Below, in pieces: positions 24,761 to 37,400 of a DNA stretch of 64,000 nucleotides. Origin of the DNA: Turritopsis dohrnii (taxonomy: Eukaryota > Cnidaria > Hydrozoa > Anthoathecata > Oceaniidae). The notes under the pieces were generated by a model, which saw nothing but the letters and a program-made list of their open reading frames with translations, searched no databases and was not told the DNA's origin. How positions within the stretch are numbered: the first letter of the stretch is position 1; every line of letters starts with the position of its first letter. The stretch is from assembly GCA_027922465.2 (NCBI GenBank), contig BQMF02000643.1:120106-184105 (forward strand), given 5' to 3'. Made by a program: the position numbers and the translations under genes.

Positions 24761-25474
24761 TTTTCAATCCATCATTCAGCTGCGAATCGAGGCTAGTTTG
24801 AGCCCTATGGGTCTGTTACAAAAGTATTAGCATTTTGTCCATCCGACGCAATAACCGTTTGTTTCAATATTTTTTGACTATCATCCTTGTAGAAATCATG
24901 TTTTGGAATTTGCAAATTCTATTCTAGTATACTTTCGAAAAAACGTTTGCTTGATATTGTATCATAAACGTGCTGTTTTTTATATAGCCCTAAGTATCGA
25001 TTTGTCCGTCCGACATAAAACAAGTTTTTTTTGTAACAAACCCCATACTGATAATATTATTTATTCCATCAGTATTTCACTATGTTGTTATGATATGGTG
25101 GTGGCACGTAGTTTATTAATTTCCTGTCGTACATTTGAGTGCAATTTATTTTAAAAACGCGACAAAATTAAATTGCGGTTTGGCCGAGTACTTACTGTGC
25201 GTCATTAATAATATCGCAAAAATACTTGTTGGGCTGTCACCATGACTACCATGTTGTGTCAATCACGCAAATTGCTACTTAAGAATGTACTTTATCGAGT
25301 TAGTCACCATGTACTCGTTTAACCAACCCCGTGATATTGAATCACCCATGATTTTATGATGGATGTACTGCGAAGACGTATCTTGACTAAGCAAGTCTGG
25401 AAAATAATCTCCTCAATAACTGCAATGGACAAGCTTATTTCAAATTTCTCCCCGACATGCGTCTTCATACAATC

Positions 25475-25640
25475 TCGAACCTAAGCCCTTTTTGTCGAGA
25501 AAGTAAGAACCCTGGGAACGAGGATGGTCTTCATATGAGTAGTGACAGTGAAACCCCCAAATATTTAACTACTTTGGTACAATTAAGACTGAAAAACAAT
25601 CTGGTCCCCAGGCTTTCGATAATCTAGAAGGCGATGAAAA
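25475..25640. repeat. Decayed CAACCTCG-family copies
   Basis: CAATCTCGAACCTAAGCCC..CCCTGGGAACGAGG (25475-25528) and AATCTGGTCCCCAGGC (25597-25612) are degenerate arms of the same palindrome. Confidence 0.5.
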
Positions 25641-25839
25641 GGCAAGTTTGAAATGAGACTACTTTGCGCTTGTTTTACGTTTGAATTGAATAAAATTCAA
25701 ATAAAATCACCTTAATAACTTGGGAGTGTATCATGAGATGAAAGGAGTAGAGGGATATTCTCCAAGAACCATTGTTTGTTATTCGAAAAACAGTATGGTG
25801 TCAGTAAGGAAGAAAGGAAAGAAAAAGACGGAAGACTGC

Positions 25840-25870
25840 AAACAAACAAACAAACAAACAAACAAACAAA
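25840..25870 (+). repeat. (CAAA)n microsatellite
   Basis: Seven AAAC units in a row. A second, shorter run is at 26398-26412. Confidence 0.9.
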
Positions 25871-26475
25871 GCATTTCTTTCAGGAATTGTTGCATTATGT
25901 AATTGGGTCTGACGTAAACATTCGAATTATCCCAACCAGAGGTGAGATACGACAGTGACCTTGCTTATCAATCACAGTACACGTATATTTCTTAATAAAA
26001 CAATTTGAATAACCGAAACATATGTTAACATTTCTGATAAAAAAAAAAGGTGAAAACACTTACATCACTTTTATTGTTAATTAATATTAACAAAATAGGC
26101 TTTTCCCGAATTTCTGTTTAAACACCGTGTTATAGCCTAGCCTCTAAGTTTCGCCTCTTTTTCAAACTCTTAATTACTTCTAATTATTCCACTGGGGAAC
26201 TGAAAGAACGAGTAACTATTAATTAATGAGAACATTATGCAATTAGAAAAACAATAAAAAACATAGAAACGATGCGAAACTTGATAACTAAGCATTAACC
26301 CGGCATTTAAACAGAAATTTGAGGAAAGGCGTATTCTTTATAAAAATCTTCTACGACACATAATTTTCTCGTAAGCGGCTCCACTACTCTGAGGCAAATA
26401 AACAAACAAACAACCTGAGATAAACAGAACAAACAGATGCCAGTAAAATTAAGGTAAGGCATTAACGCATCAAAA

Positions 26476-26553
26476 AGTCGTTGCGAAGAAGACCATTTTT
26501 ATTAAAATTATGTGTATACTTCTATAGAAATGCTCTCCTTCGCAGCTTTTTTT
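26476..26553. mobile_element. Foldback MITE, CACTGCGA family
   Basis: GTTGCGAAGAAGACCATTTTTATTAAAA and TATAGAAATGCTCTCCTTCGCAG form imperfect arms like those at 15006 and 27600. Confidence 0.6.
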
Positions 26554-27263
26554 TCATCAAATTTGGTCACTGGGTGTATGGAGTTATTCTCTTAAAACGA
26601 AGAACTCTCGTCCTCAACCTATATTTATATAAGAAAAATCTTCAGCTTTCATTTCAGTGTGGCTTGCAGTGCGCACCCCAATGAAACCTGACCACATATT
26701 CGAGAAAATCAGATAGGTTTATATACAGGTACGTATAAATATAAAAACTCATAAACAATAATATTATGAGTTTTATAGCGACTTGACATTATACACAGAC
26801 TTTTTTCAAGCATCACATTTCGTAGCAACTTGACAACATACGAAGACTTTTTAAGGATTGCATTTACATGAGAAATCTAAGGACACACTGAACGCTACAT
26901 CATAATGAGGAGCAGTTCGTGGTCACACATCCCATTTTTATGCAAACAAAATCCAAGCGGAATTGCAACTATTCATATATCAAATTTGGTCAGGAAAAAT
27001 TGAAAAATGATCCTGATCCTGGTTTTGTCTTCGCCATGACGTCATATAAATACCATAATGCGAGGGTAAAAAAAAATCATTAAAAAAGTCCTAATTCGAA
27101 ATCAGACGGCATATATGCGTGAAGAAATAAACGAGATTACCATATTTGTAAAGAAAACCCGATTGTCATGTGACCAAACCATGTAAGCCACAATCCGGCT
27201 TCCGTGAGTTCGAAAAATTTGGTAAAAACAATTGCTAAAAATAAATTAGAAAGTGTTCATCAA

Positions 27264-30200
27264 TCATATCTTTAAAAATATATTGGATTTATAGCATATG
27301 TATGATATTATCATCCAGAGGGAAGTTCCAATTGAAGCACCAAGGAGGAGTTCCCAATGTTGACCGTTATCCTGAAAGCGGAACGGAAGGTAGTCGCGAA
27401 ATACTTCGTGACCGACATACAGCAGGAGAGCATTCATTCCTAAAGTAAACAAATGAACTTAAAAAATCAAAAAAATTAAATCGAAAAATTAAACAAATAA
27501 ATCTAAAAAATCAAAAATACAAAAAAAAAAATTGATCTGCAACAGTGTATTATGCAGGATCAAACGCTTACTCCTGTCAGTGGGCAAATTTGTTGAAAAA
27601 TCACTGCGAAGGAGTGCATTTCTATAGAAACACACACACTATTTCAATAATAATGCTCTTCGTCGCAGTGAATTTTTGAGGAGTTTGCCTACTAGGATAC
27701 CGGTAAATTGACATTTCCTTTCCAGTCCCCCCCTTTTCCAGACTACTTTGGTTAGCAACGATATCGACAACTTATTCGAGATTGACACAAGTGAAGATAA
27801 CATTTTGAAGAATAGATTTGATATTTGACCCATTTTTTCTTTCTTATATACTTGCTATAATCTACTCTACAAGCAAACAATGCTTTTAGTGGAAAGAGAA
27901 ACCTCGTTACCATCAGATTCTACGGTGTAAACCTTGTGAAGTATGTTTGGGTTAGTGAGGGTAAGGCTCAGGACTGGTCTCATTTATTCAAATACTTTAA
28001 ATAGAGTGTTTTCACCGTACTAATGACGATTAGTCATATGAACATATTCCTTGTTATATACTGAAAACGAGATCAACCATCGAAAGAATTTTGCAGTAAA
28101 CGCGATCATCTAGTTCTAAAACACTTTCCACAACAACAAAAAAATGAACAACACAAAGCTCAACATGCTGTTTCCATGCAACCAACTCAGAAAGCTGGAC
28201 GCACTCTAAAACCCTCAAAGACAAGATAAAAATATCGTTTAGAATCCTAATGACGTACGTAGATGGACGAATGTTACCATGAGTCACGAACTTTATCAAA
28301 GACAAAACTAGGCGCATGTAGATACGCCGATATCAATAGTTTGCAAAACTACCAGACTAGACGAAACTACCGCAGCGTGACGTCATGCTCCCTCGAAAAA
28401 TAAAACGATCGCAGTTGAGATTGTTAAACAAATGAAAGGTCAACTATAACGTAAGATTTTAAGCCTCAATGAAGTTTTCGAAAAAAAACAAAGAAAAATC
28501 TGTTTCGGTGTCGTAAAACCCTAAAAAACTTAAGACTTGCGACGGATTTACGCCTCAAAAGTCGACGGATTTACGTCTCAAAGGTCGATGAATTTACGCC
28601 TCAAACGTTGACGAATTTACGCCTTAAACGTTGACGAATTTACGCCTTAAACTTTGACGAATTTACGCCTTAAAGGTTGACGATTTCGAAAAGAAGGGAA
28701 ATCAAGTCTGCAAAAGACTTCTCAATATCCCACGATCTCTTGATTTTTTTACCTGCAAAGTAGAAGGGCGCTCCACTCCACCATTTCTTCAGATCAATCA
28801 GGGCGTAACAAATTGTTAACAAAAAATACGCCATTGCGCCCGTAACAAAAATGAAGGAGAGTGACCTGGAAGAGAAACAAAGATGTATGGGTAATTAGTG
28901 TCATTTAAAGGGCGTTTATTTCATCAACAAGCTAACAGAAATACCATAAGTTTTTATTGACTGGTATAACGCCATCGTTTTGGGTTGCACCACACAAACC
29001 ACATCCAATAGCGCCCTACAGAAAAGTATAAAAACATTGAGTGTCTATCTAGCAGTTTCCTTTATTGATCGAATAATGGAGACATAACCTGAACATGGTC
29101 TCGATATTCCAAACAATAGCAATGTTTTCAACGCAAAGTGCGATATCGATCCGTTAAGGCCGATTTCCATTCAGCAAAATATCCGCGCGGACGTAGGTAA
29201 TCCACGCTGAGTGACGTAGAACGCATGCGCATGGGCTAATTCATAAGCGTAGATATGTCCGCTCAGCGATCAAAAATAAAGTTAAAAAATTTTAACTTTT
29301 TTTTAAGCCCGCCGACGTCCGCTGATAATTTCAGCCAATCGTGTCTTTTAATTTCCATTTGCAGCTGTTTGGCCGCTCGGAAAATTCTACGTCCGCGCGG
29401 TAATAAGCGTTGAATGGAAATCGGCCTTTAGATGAACAGAAAGAAAAATCATCATAACAAATATAAATGACAGAGAACTAAGATACATACCCAGATCATG
29501 GCCCAGATCAACCATCTTTTAACATGACTACTCGGCTTTGAATACATAAATAAAATTCTAGAAGCCTGGAAAAAAATAAAACGGTGAAAAAACTTCACAA
29601 AATTGACTGTTGCTATTTTTGATACTGTTGAGGGGAATAGATGGGTTTTTTTTCACTTTCAGAATAAGGGGAGTTAGTTTCAACAGCAGCTTTTTTTTTT
29701 CTTCATAGTTGTCAGTTTCATTAGTCAGCTTTTACAATACAATGATTTCGTATAGAAGACTAACACACCTTCGGAAGCACTTTCAAACTTTCAAACTGAA
29801 AATCTCGAAATTTGGACGAGTTTTCAACGTATACTAATCTAGTGTTCTGTTCGAGATACGATATATGGTCGGAGATCAAATGAGTATAGATGTACCTGCA
29901 AACCAAGGTATGTTAAAAATATTGATGGAAAAACACCAAGTAAACCTTCTGGATCGTGAGAAGCACAGTTGTAGATGGTCTGGAAGGTAAGAGGTATTAC
30001 TTATGCACACGTGGTCACACTACACACATCAAACGCTTGTTTCAAACGAAAAACCAACTTCTACAAATGCTGAAACATCCCGTTTATGATATTATCATAA
30101 CATCATAAATTATTATCAGATAATAATTGCAGGTATTATAGACAGATAATAAAGATTCGCATCAATGACGTCAAAAAATCGACCATTTTGCAGGAATTTT

Positions 30201-33200
30201 TAAAATTTATGCCGTGACGTTTAGGAATATTACGAAGGTCATTTTTACTCTTTAAGTTTATAGTCAAGACCAAACTTTCAAATGGTGTACCTTACAAGTC
30301 GTTCCATGGTATATGTGATTATATCCAAACACTTTGAGATCGATGTATCTAGCAGCACCCCCAGTACAATTTGCATAATTACCACCGTGCGAATATCCAC
30401 CAGGACCAAGATATCCTCTACAAACAATGAAATAATGCAGAGAGAGAGAGAGAGCAAGTAGAAGGTAAGCCTTCAAATCCAGTACAAAACACAATTAAGA
30501 TTTTGTCAACAAAAATGAAAGTATGGAATCATTTTAAGCTGTTTTCATTAAAACACGAAAGCCATGGTCAAACTCACTTTGGGCAATGTGGGTCATGAAC
30601 AAGAAAAGTGATCAACAAATACACAGTCAAGATGATGACCATTATAATATGCTGTAGATAAAACCAACTTAAATCCCGAAATGCATCTCTCCAGTCGTAA
30701 CTGTACTGAGTCTAAAAAGAAAATTAATATAAAGAAGACAGGAGAATTGGGACTAGAAAAACAACAAAACCTAACGCAAGATTACAACCAGTTTTATGAG
30801 ACTGGGAGTGGAGGTTCTCTATCGTTATGAAAATAACAGCATGCGATTAGAAATAAAATAAAAAACATTGCTGGGAGAAAAATTATAGAAAATTAAACTA
30901 GAAAGTGGTGAAGGGTTAATATGAAAGAAAACAATTGAACAGCTTAGTTAGTGTCACTTGAACTTCTAGGTGAAGAATGTCGTCAGAATGATCGCATAAT
31001 AAGTTCATTACGCTTCATCAACCAAGTGATCATAGGTGAAATAACTCGAAATAAGGTTGGGAGAGTGAGTAACAGCAAAAAGTAGATAGACAGAGGAACG
31101 GTTTAAATTATAGAAGCTTTGTATCAACTATGTGTTAAATACCATTCCAACGTTGTTTCGACTAAGCACTCAACTCAGAAATCAGGAAATAAGTTAATAG
31201 GTTGGAAAAAGGTCAAGTGATACATGAATTTACACGTAAGATTGAACATAGGCATTATGGTAACTCATATTAAGCTGTCACATTGGTTTCCAGAACTGAG
31301 AATGTTATGCTTACATCGATTTCATCTTCATTGGGACTAAAAACAACATTCACCATAGCAACAACGAAATACGATATAGCAAATCTTTGTAAAACACCAG
31401 GAAGCCGCCAATGTGAAAGATCGTATCCTAGAAAACACACATCAGACAGCACCAGTCAACACCTTATAATTTGATTAGGTGAATTATGTAAGGTAATTAA
31501 AAAGCACTATGCACTTGAAATCCACATTTAAACAAACATTCTAACGTCAAAACATCACGCATGTTTTATTTTAAACCAAAAACTGCTAAGAACAGCTTTC
31601 CACATCGTGCTATTTCTGTTAAGCAACTATTAAAAAGCTTTTTTTTACCACAATCTCAAAAGTAACTTCCAATCGAAAAGCAGGAATATCTGAGGGGACG
31701 ACAGTAAGTGAATAGGTTCTTGGAAAAACTTCTTCTTGAGTTCTTGAATCATTATAGTTGTTCAAAAATCTACATGAACTTCCGAATTCTTTACACAATC
31801 TTTTTGTACTGTACTCTATATATTCTATTATCTAATTCTTTAACAAAGTGTTTCACTCAGTGACATTTCAGGAACTACCATCCAACAATTAGAGGACTAC
31901 TGGGAAAGTAAATGTTAGGAATTTTACGAAACTTGCTCACCATTATTCAAGAAAAGACCTAACAGAAGAAGCTTGACAGATCTGAATGTAATTTTTACTG
32001 CTATGGCTTTTTTGGTAACATTTTTCCGGCGCAAGCTACGGAACGAAATGAATATTGAGGATCCCATTATGAATATAAACCATGGGAAAACAAGGTCAGC
32101 AACTGTCAGACCTACAAAAAAAAAATAAAACGGTATCAGGGCCTCTCTGTAATAGTGGATTTCAGAACTTGAAAAAATAGACAAGCCTAAACAAACAGGC
32201 TACAGGCAATGTTTTTTTAAATTACCATTCCAAGATGAATGATTAAAGAACCAGTATCTTCCACCAGTGTAATTTACGAATATCATAATGACAATGCTTA
32301 TGCTATGAGAAGAGAAATGGGTTTTTTTTACAATAAAACTGATAGAGATTTAGAGAAATGTAAAAAGATACCAAAAACACTGAAAACTAAAAACATGGGA
32401 TAACCAGCACCATCTTACCCACGAAACGTATCTAGTGATTTAAGTCGACCACCTCGTTGCCGAGAATTAACCTTGACAGTAGACTGCTGTGAATCAGTGT
32501 TTTCTAGCAGGCTGGCACTATTTGAGATTTCTTGGTCACTTTTTTGATCGTTGAAGGCACTCTAGTGAAAGCAAACATATTTGATTTGAATAGTAGAAAC
32601 CAAGCCACAAGAAACAAGAGTGCCCAGGGAAAAGAAACGTACAATTTCAGAGTACTGTATTTGTCGTTTTCGTTTCCGCTTCCTAAAAAAACAAATAGAA
32701 CACATTCAACAATTGACGAATAACGCTTTTTTAACACATAATCTGCTTCTCTTGTTTTACAACAGAACAACAGAAGAATCTTTTATCCGATTTTTACCAA
32801 TATGTCATATAGGAATGATCGACACTTAGTGACTAGCAGGGTTTGTTTGTGATTAACAGGATAATATGGATAGGAAAAAGTGACAAAACGAAAAGATTAT
32901 TGTTTAGGTAACTAAATTTTGAAAATGACATTTCTCCCCGACTAAATTAAGAAAAGGAAATGTCATTACTGTAAACAAAGGTATACCTCAAAACATACAA
33001 GATAATGTTGTAAATAATTATCAAGAATACCACCACAGCAAACAACACAACCAAAGCTTGAATATAAAAAAAATTTGCCGTTTAAACACGTTAAAAATAT
33101 AAATAGGATGTAGTCATAAAAATCAAGGCAAATCAGAACAAAGTATTTTCAACGGTGTGACATTTTTCGGACAAAAAATTCTAGAAACTTTTTATTGCAC

Positions 33201-36200
33201 TCTTAAGCGCCTTTAAAAAGGATTACAGAAGGTAAGTGATACCACTAGTACATACTTTGAATACAAAGAGCTGTCATGATGAAAATCTACGTTATAAATC
33301 TTACGAAGGTAAACAAAGTCCGGCTGTTCTTCTACTTGAATTTCTCCACATTGTAAATGGTTGCCATCATTCCATGATAAGTACATCATGTAATGTCCAT
33401 GTTCTTCGAAATGATATTCACCACTGAAACGAACAGAAAAAAAAACATCACTTGATACGATCACGACAACCCTGCACTTTTAAAGCTACACTTTGTTGGC
33501 AGTATCCAGGTAAAACCAAGTAAAACCATTTTAAAATTTTTTCACAGGTTCCATGGTCCTCAGGACAAAATAAAAAATAGATTTTGCAGTATTATAGTTC
33601 TAAAAATTTTAAAGTAAGGGAACAACATTGCATACGTAATTCTTAATGATTTTTCATGTAAAAATACTATGGGAAGCCATACCTACTACAGGATATGAAG
33701 ACGTATTAGAAAGAAAGTACATGGTCACATATCAATCTCACAAGCCCTGTACCACATGTACCACAAAGCAAGGATTATCTTATATGTGACAGTTTATGGG
33801 AAAAGGATAACAACTCTAAAAATCGATCCTGAAAAGATCGATCTTTGGGTACAAAGATCGATTCAATATGATCGGAAAATCGATTTCGATTTCGATCCAA
33901 TATGATCGAAAAATCGATTTTATTTGATCGGAAAATCGATTCTATGTGATCGGAAAATCGATTCTATGTGATCGGAAAATCGATTCTATTTGATCGGAAA
34001 ATCGATTCTACTTGATCGGAAAATCGATTTTTATTTGATCGGAAAATCGATTTCTTAATAACATTAATCTTCGTAGATTCTATTTTATAATAATAGAATA
34101 ACTACACCTCACATTATTGCATTTTTGTGTAATCGCTAATCATTTTAAGTAATGTGGGTATAGAAAAAATGAAATGAAATGTCCATTCCCTTTAAGACGA
34201 TGTTATTTACAAAAAAATCACTGTTGCAGCATAGTCTTCATTCCTGATTTACATAAAGCCACATGTTCACCAACGTTTTGATCTGGTTGGCGCAGTAAAA
34301 AAAAATTCGCCGCTGTAAAACCAATAAGAATCCTTATAGGCTTGAATTATGTAAATTTCTTATGAATTCTGTGATTTATCATTGATAAATCACAGAACAT
34401 GGAAGTCTTTCGCCACGAGGTGATAAGAAGAAGATGGTTGCTCTCCGTTGACTCGAGTCAACCAAGTGTGTTATAAGTGTGTTACAAACATAAAACAAGG
34501 TAAGTTTACAATCCACATAGCTTTTATTTATCTCAATTTTCGCTAAAACATTATGTATAAACAAATTTAAGGACTATTTCAATAATATTAAAGAATGATA
34601 TACTATGCATGATACCGCTCTCAAAATCTTAACATTATTCTTTCAATACATAGAAAAACTAAAGCTAAATAAATCGATTTTTCAATCCAAATGATCGCTT
34701 AATCGGAAAAGCGATCCTGGATCGATTTTTAGGTTGTTATCCTTTTCCCATAAACCGTCACATATATATAATCATGTAAGTGTGTCACACTTTTATTTTA
34801 GAGTGATGTATTTAATTAAATTTTATGGATAAGTTCTTCTTAATTGCACGTAAAACCATGTAGAGGTTTTTCATGACTTTTTTCATGATTATCATAAAAG
34901 CATGTGACGTGACATCAGTTTTTTTTATGACCAAGGGGGAATGATTGCATTGCATCCCCCAATCACATGCGGCGTTTTGGGGGAAATAGGGAACCAATAG
35001 GGATAACTAACGTTTTTGGAGGTCCAAGATACAAGCGATGGGGTGACGAATGTTTTGGGCCTCCATATTTTTTGATGGTGCTGCTATGACGAAATCAACA
35101 ATATCTCTCCAACAGTTGGTTGTAGGGAAACGATACCATACATTTTTTGATTAGTTTTTCGAGCTCTCTACATGGGCACACTTTCTCCCAATTCCGTAAT
35201 TTATTTTTGTCATGGAGCACGCACACAGGAAAGGCGGAATTGACACATCGTTTTCCATCGTTTACACAAGTTAAACTGGGTAAAAAGTTTCACCCAGGAT
35301 GATAGTATATATTTGCAGCCCACATAACATAATGAACAGTTCAGATACATTTTTATAACAGCGAGCAACTTACTGACATATCAGTTTCTCATTTCTATCT
35401 GTATTCATCCCCCTGACATGATATCGGAAAGGAAAAACCGTGCTGACCACAGCAGATATAGCATCAATGTCTTTTGCACAGTTTACAGGATGACACTGAA
35501 AAAAAAATTAATCAGAGAACTTCCTTAATATATTTTTATTTATTCTGTATTTGTACCCACTGTACTTACATCTAAAAAACATACAACAATATTTGTTATT
35601 GTAAGAACATGGTAACCTCTTTGAGACTACTTTGAAATTTCACAGGGTTTTTATTGTGAAATTTGTAAAAATTCCAACATTTGATAAAAATGTAAAGTAG
35701 TTTTAAATTTATTTAGATTGTTTTAGAACACTTTATTATTGGAAAAAAAATGGATTTGATATGATATATGATATGACTTTGTTCAACAGCAATCCAATTT
35801 GAAAATAAAAATTTTTTATACTAATATTAATTTATGATATCCGTACACAATCTACCTTTCCATGCAGTGCAAAGTTACTGGATCGAGTGGAACTCCAACC
35901 CACGACCTCTCGCTTGCTGGGCGATTCCTCTAACCACTGAGCTACCAACCTCTTTTTTTTATTTGCAATTGGAAAGGTACATTGTTTGTGGATATCATAA
36001 ATTAATATAATATAAATAAATGTTCGTAAAAAAACTACATTTTTATTAGGCTCATGTGAAAAGGTTGGGTACCCAATTTGGGTACCCAATTGGGCTACCT
36101 ATTTGGGTACCGAATATAAACTACAGACCGGAATGAAAATTCTGTTTACCGCCGCTCAGGGCGCTTGCTTACGGAAAAAATAACACCAGTAAGGATAATG

Positions 36201-37400
36201 ATTATTCAATTTTAATACTTGTTTAAAAGTAAAGCTTCAACTTTTGGTGTTTTAGGTAAAAGAGATTTTACCAACTCGATATTTATTAGGAACCTAAGAG
36301 AAAAGACCTCTATGTGAAAAGTTTTCAAAAGATGTCGAAGCTTATGTTTCAAGAGTGGAGTGGAGCCGGATTTCCTTCACGGCGGACGCGATCGCCGCAC
36401 GGCAACACTATATTGTTTTGAAATGATGTAATGATGAAAGGTGATTGGTTTAAAACGTCGAGTTAAAAATAATAATAAGTTGAAACATTTACAAGGCTTG
36501 AAACTCTCTTGCAATAGGAATAAAGATGTACCCACCCATAACCTTTGTCAAAACGTGTTTAACTAGCTACGAATCTCCTTCCTGTGTTACTCGTTGTCCA
36601 CTTAGAACTAAATTTACAGGCCAAATCTCAGAAGATGTTTTGTTTAAATAATACTAGCATATAGCAATCATTATTTCCAGTAAAACTAATAAATTGAAAA
36701 AATCGTTAATATGAATATACATAAACTGTTTTATTAAGTATATTTGCACAAAAACGAAATTTGAACGAGTCTTTGTTTTTGTTTTCTGGGAGAAACGGGT
36801 GCACGGGCATCAGTTTGGATCGGGTCTGTGTTTCTACTGGCTGCAAAATCGAAAGTACCGAATTCAAAATGGCGGCCGTTTGAGAACGCGCAAATATCGG
36901 CGAAGTATTTTTTTCGAAATTAGAAGATTTTATCTCAAAGTGAGTTGTATCTAGTATGTTTTTCTTGTGCTAGATGCTCTGATAATACCCTGGAACAAAA
37001 ATCAAGTGTAAACAGTTGGTAGATTTTTAATTTTCTGGTACCCAAATAGGTAGCCCAATTGGGCACCCAAATTGGGTACCCAACCTTTTCACATGAGCCT
37101 TTTTATTTCAACGTTTCGATTTCTCTTCGTCAGGTTATATATAATATATATAAAAAAAAGTTTACAAAAGTCAACTGAACTTCCACCTATCAACAAAACA
37201 ATGATTCTTATTGAGCAAAAAAAGTGGTGGTTCATAATAAATAATTAACAAAATCAACAAAAACATGAGATCAAGGAAACCATACATTATCACATGCTGA
37301 AGAAATACCATCAAGTTGGATTGATACCATTGATTCATTTCCTTGTATTTGTATTTGGAGTAGAGCTTGGTCATAACGTAAATTCACTTTAGGGTTTGCA
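27264..37400 (-). CDS. HGSNAT: Heparan-alpha-glucosaminide N-acetyltransferase, 15 exons (5' end not found)
   Basis: This lysosomal multipass enzyme acetylates the terminal glucosamine of heparan sulfate using cytosolic acetyl-CoA. Exons with GT..AG borders, in transcription order: 37400-37287, 35495-35374, 33423-33256, 33056-32987, 32561-32419, 32302-32226, 32111-31941, 31427-31315, 30711-30578, 30417-30291, 29979-29896, 29575-29491, 29015-28945, 28865-28753 and 27439-27264. Phases checked across several junctions agree. Diagnostic segments are the luminal region, a first membrane helix [107 protein letters not shown] and the C-terminal [14 protein letters not shown] ending in TGA at 27264. 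The first exon with signal peptide was not identified, so the 5' end is open. A mammalian-like gene layout and intact frame suggest a working host gene. Confidence 0.93.
27600..27678. mobile_element. Foldback MITE, CACTGCGA family
   Basis: TCACTGCGAAGGAGTGCATTTC is mirrored by AATGCTCTTCGTCGCAGTGA. It lies in the last HGSNAT intron. Confidence 0.8.
28541..28690 (+). repeat. 23-bp minisatellite
   Basis: GACGAATTTACGCCTTAAACGTT-like units start at 28541, 28564, 28587, 28610, 28633, 28656 and 28679, exactly 23 bp apart. The array lies in an HGSNAT intron. Confidence 0.9.
29157..29427. mobile_element. Harbinger-type MITE in an HGSNAT intron
   Basis: The 271-bp element has ends AGGCCGATTTCCATTCA...TGAATGGAAATCGGCCT and is flanked by TTA on both sides (29154-29156, 29428-29430). 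Subterminal CCGCGCGGACGTAG is also inverted. TTA duplications and this size fit PIF/Harbinger MITEs. Confidence 0.85.
33781..34767. mobile_element. TIR element with internal GATCGGAAAATCGATT array
   Basis: The inverted ends read TGTGACAGTTTATGGGAAAA and, on the other strand, TGTGACGGTTTATGGGAAAA, extending through GGATAACAAC..TAAAAATCGATCC for about 45 bp. TA flanks both ends, which suits a mariner-like element. A 22-bp array (about 33840-34062) with a GATCGGAAAATCGATT core sits next to the left end. No transposase remains. It lies in an HGSNAT intron. Confidence 0.75.
34795..35210 (-). repeat. Interspersed repeat (about 430 bp), copy 1
   Basis: In minus orientation it carries GTAGAGAGCTCGAAAAACTAATC, CCCTATTGGTTCCCTATTTCC and CACTTTTATTTTAG-like segments that recur at 38800-39110 and 40757-41190. 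Confidence 0.7.
35824..36008 (-). mobile_element. tRNA-like sequence enclosed by 38-bp inverted repeats
   Basis: The flanks ATATTAATTTATGATATCC..ACCTTTCC (35824-35861) and their inverse (35971-36008) match at about 33 of 38 positions. Inside, on the minus strand, is a tRNA-like body (about 35952-35880): GGTAGCTCAGTGGTTAGAG, an anticodon arm TCGC-CCAGCAA-GCGA (AGC, Ala-like) and GGTCGTGGGTTGGAGTTCC with the invariant TTC of the T loop changed. The acceptor ends do not pair, so it is not a functional tRNA. Either a SINE head was captured by a MITE or a tRNA gene became the core of a foldback element. Confidence 0.65.
36048..37099. mobile_element. 1.05-kb TIR element with TTTTTATT flanks
   Basis: About 60-bp inverted ends AGGCTCATGTGAAAAGGTTG..GGGTACCCAATTTGGGTACCC are almost perfect at both ends. 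TTTTTATT occurs on both sides (36040-36047, 37100-37107), an 8-bp duplication compatible with hAT-like elements. The interior has no recognisable transposase. Confidence 0.8.
37110..37140 (-). repeat. CCTGACGAAG..CGAAACGTTG tail motif
   Basis: On the minus strand CCTGACGAAGAGAAATCGAAACGTTG matches a motif widespread in metazoan retroelement tails. Confidence 0.4.

Larger units (their letters stand above)
23590..27260. other. Intergenic region downstream of the HGSNAT gene
   Basis: Apart from the MITE copies and the microsatellite no gene was seen. Short frames at 23840-24034, 24903-25154 and 26481-26684 have no family resemblance. Confidence 0.4.

Noticed and set aside
32504..32770. Extra HGSNAT coding sequence upstream of the 32419-32561 exon
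   Set aside because: The reading frame there differs from the exon frame and a good acceptor (CACTAG) starts the exon at 32561.
33840..34062. CRISPR-like array
   Set aside because: The 22-bp units are contiguous without unique spacers and lie inside a eukaryotic TIR element.
35880..35952. Functional tRNA-Ala
   Set aside because: The acceptor arms do not pair and the T loop has lost its invariant base.
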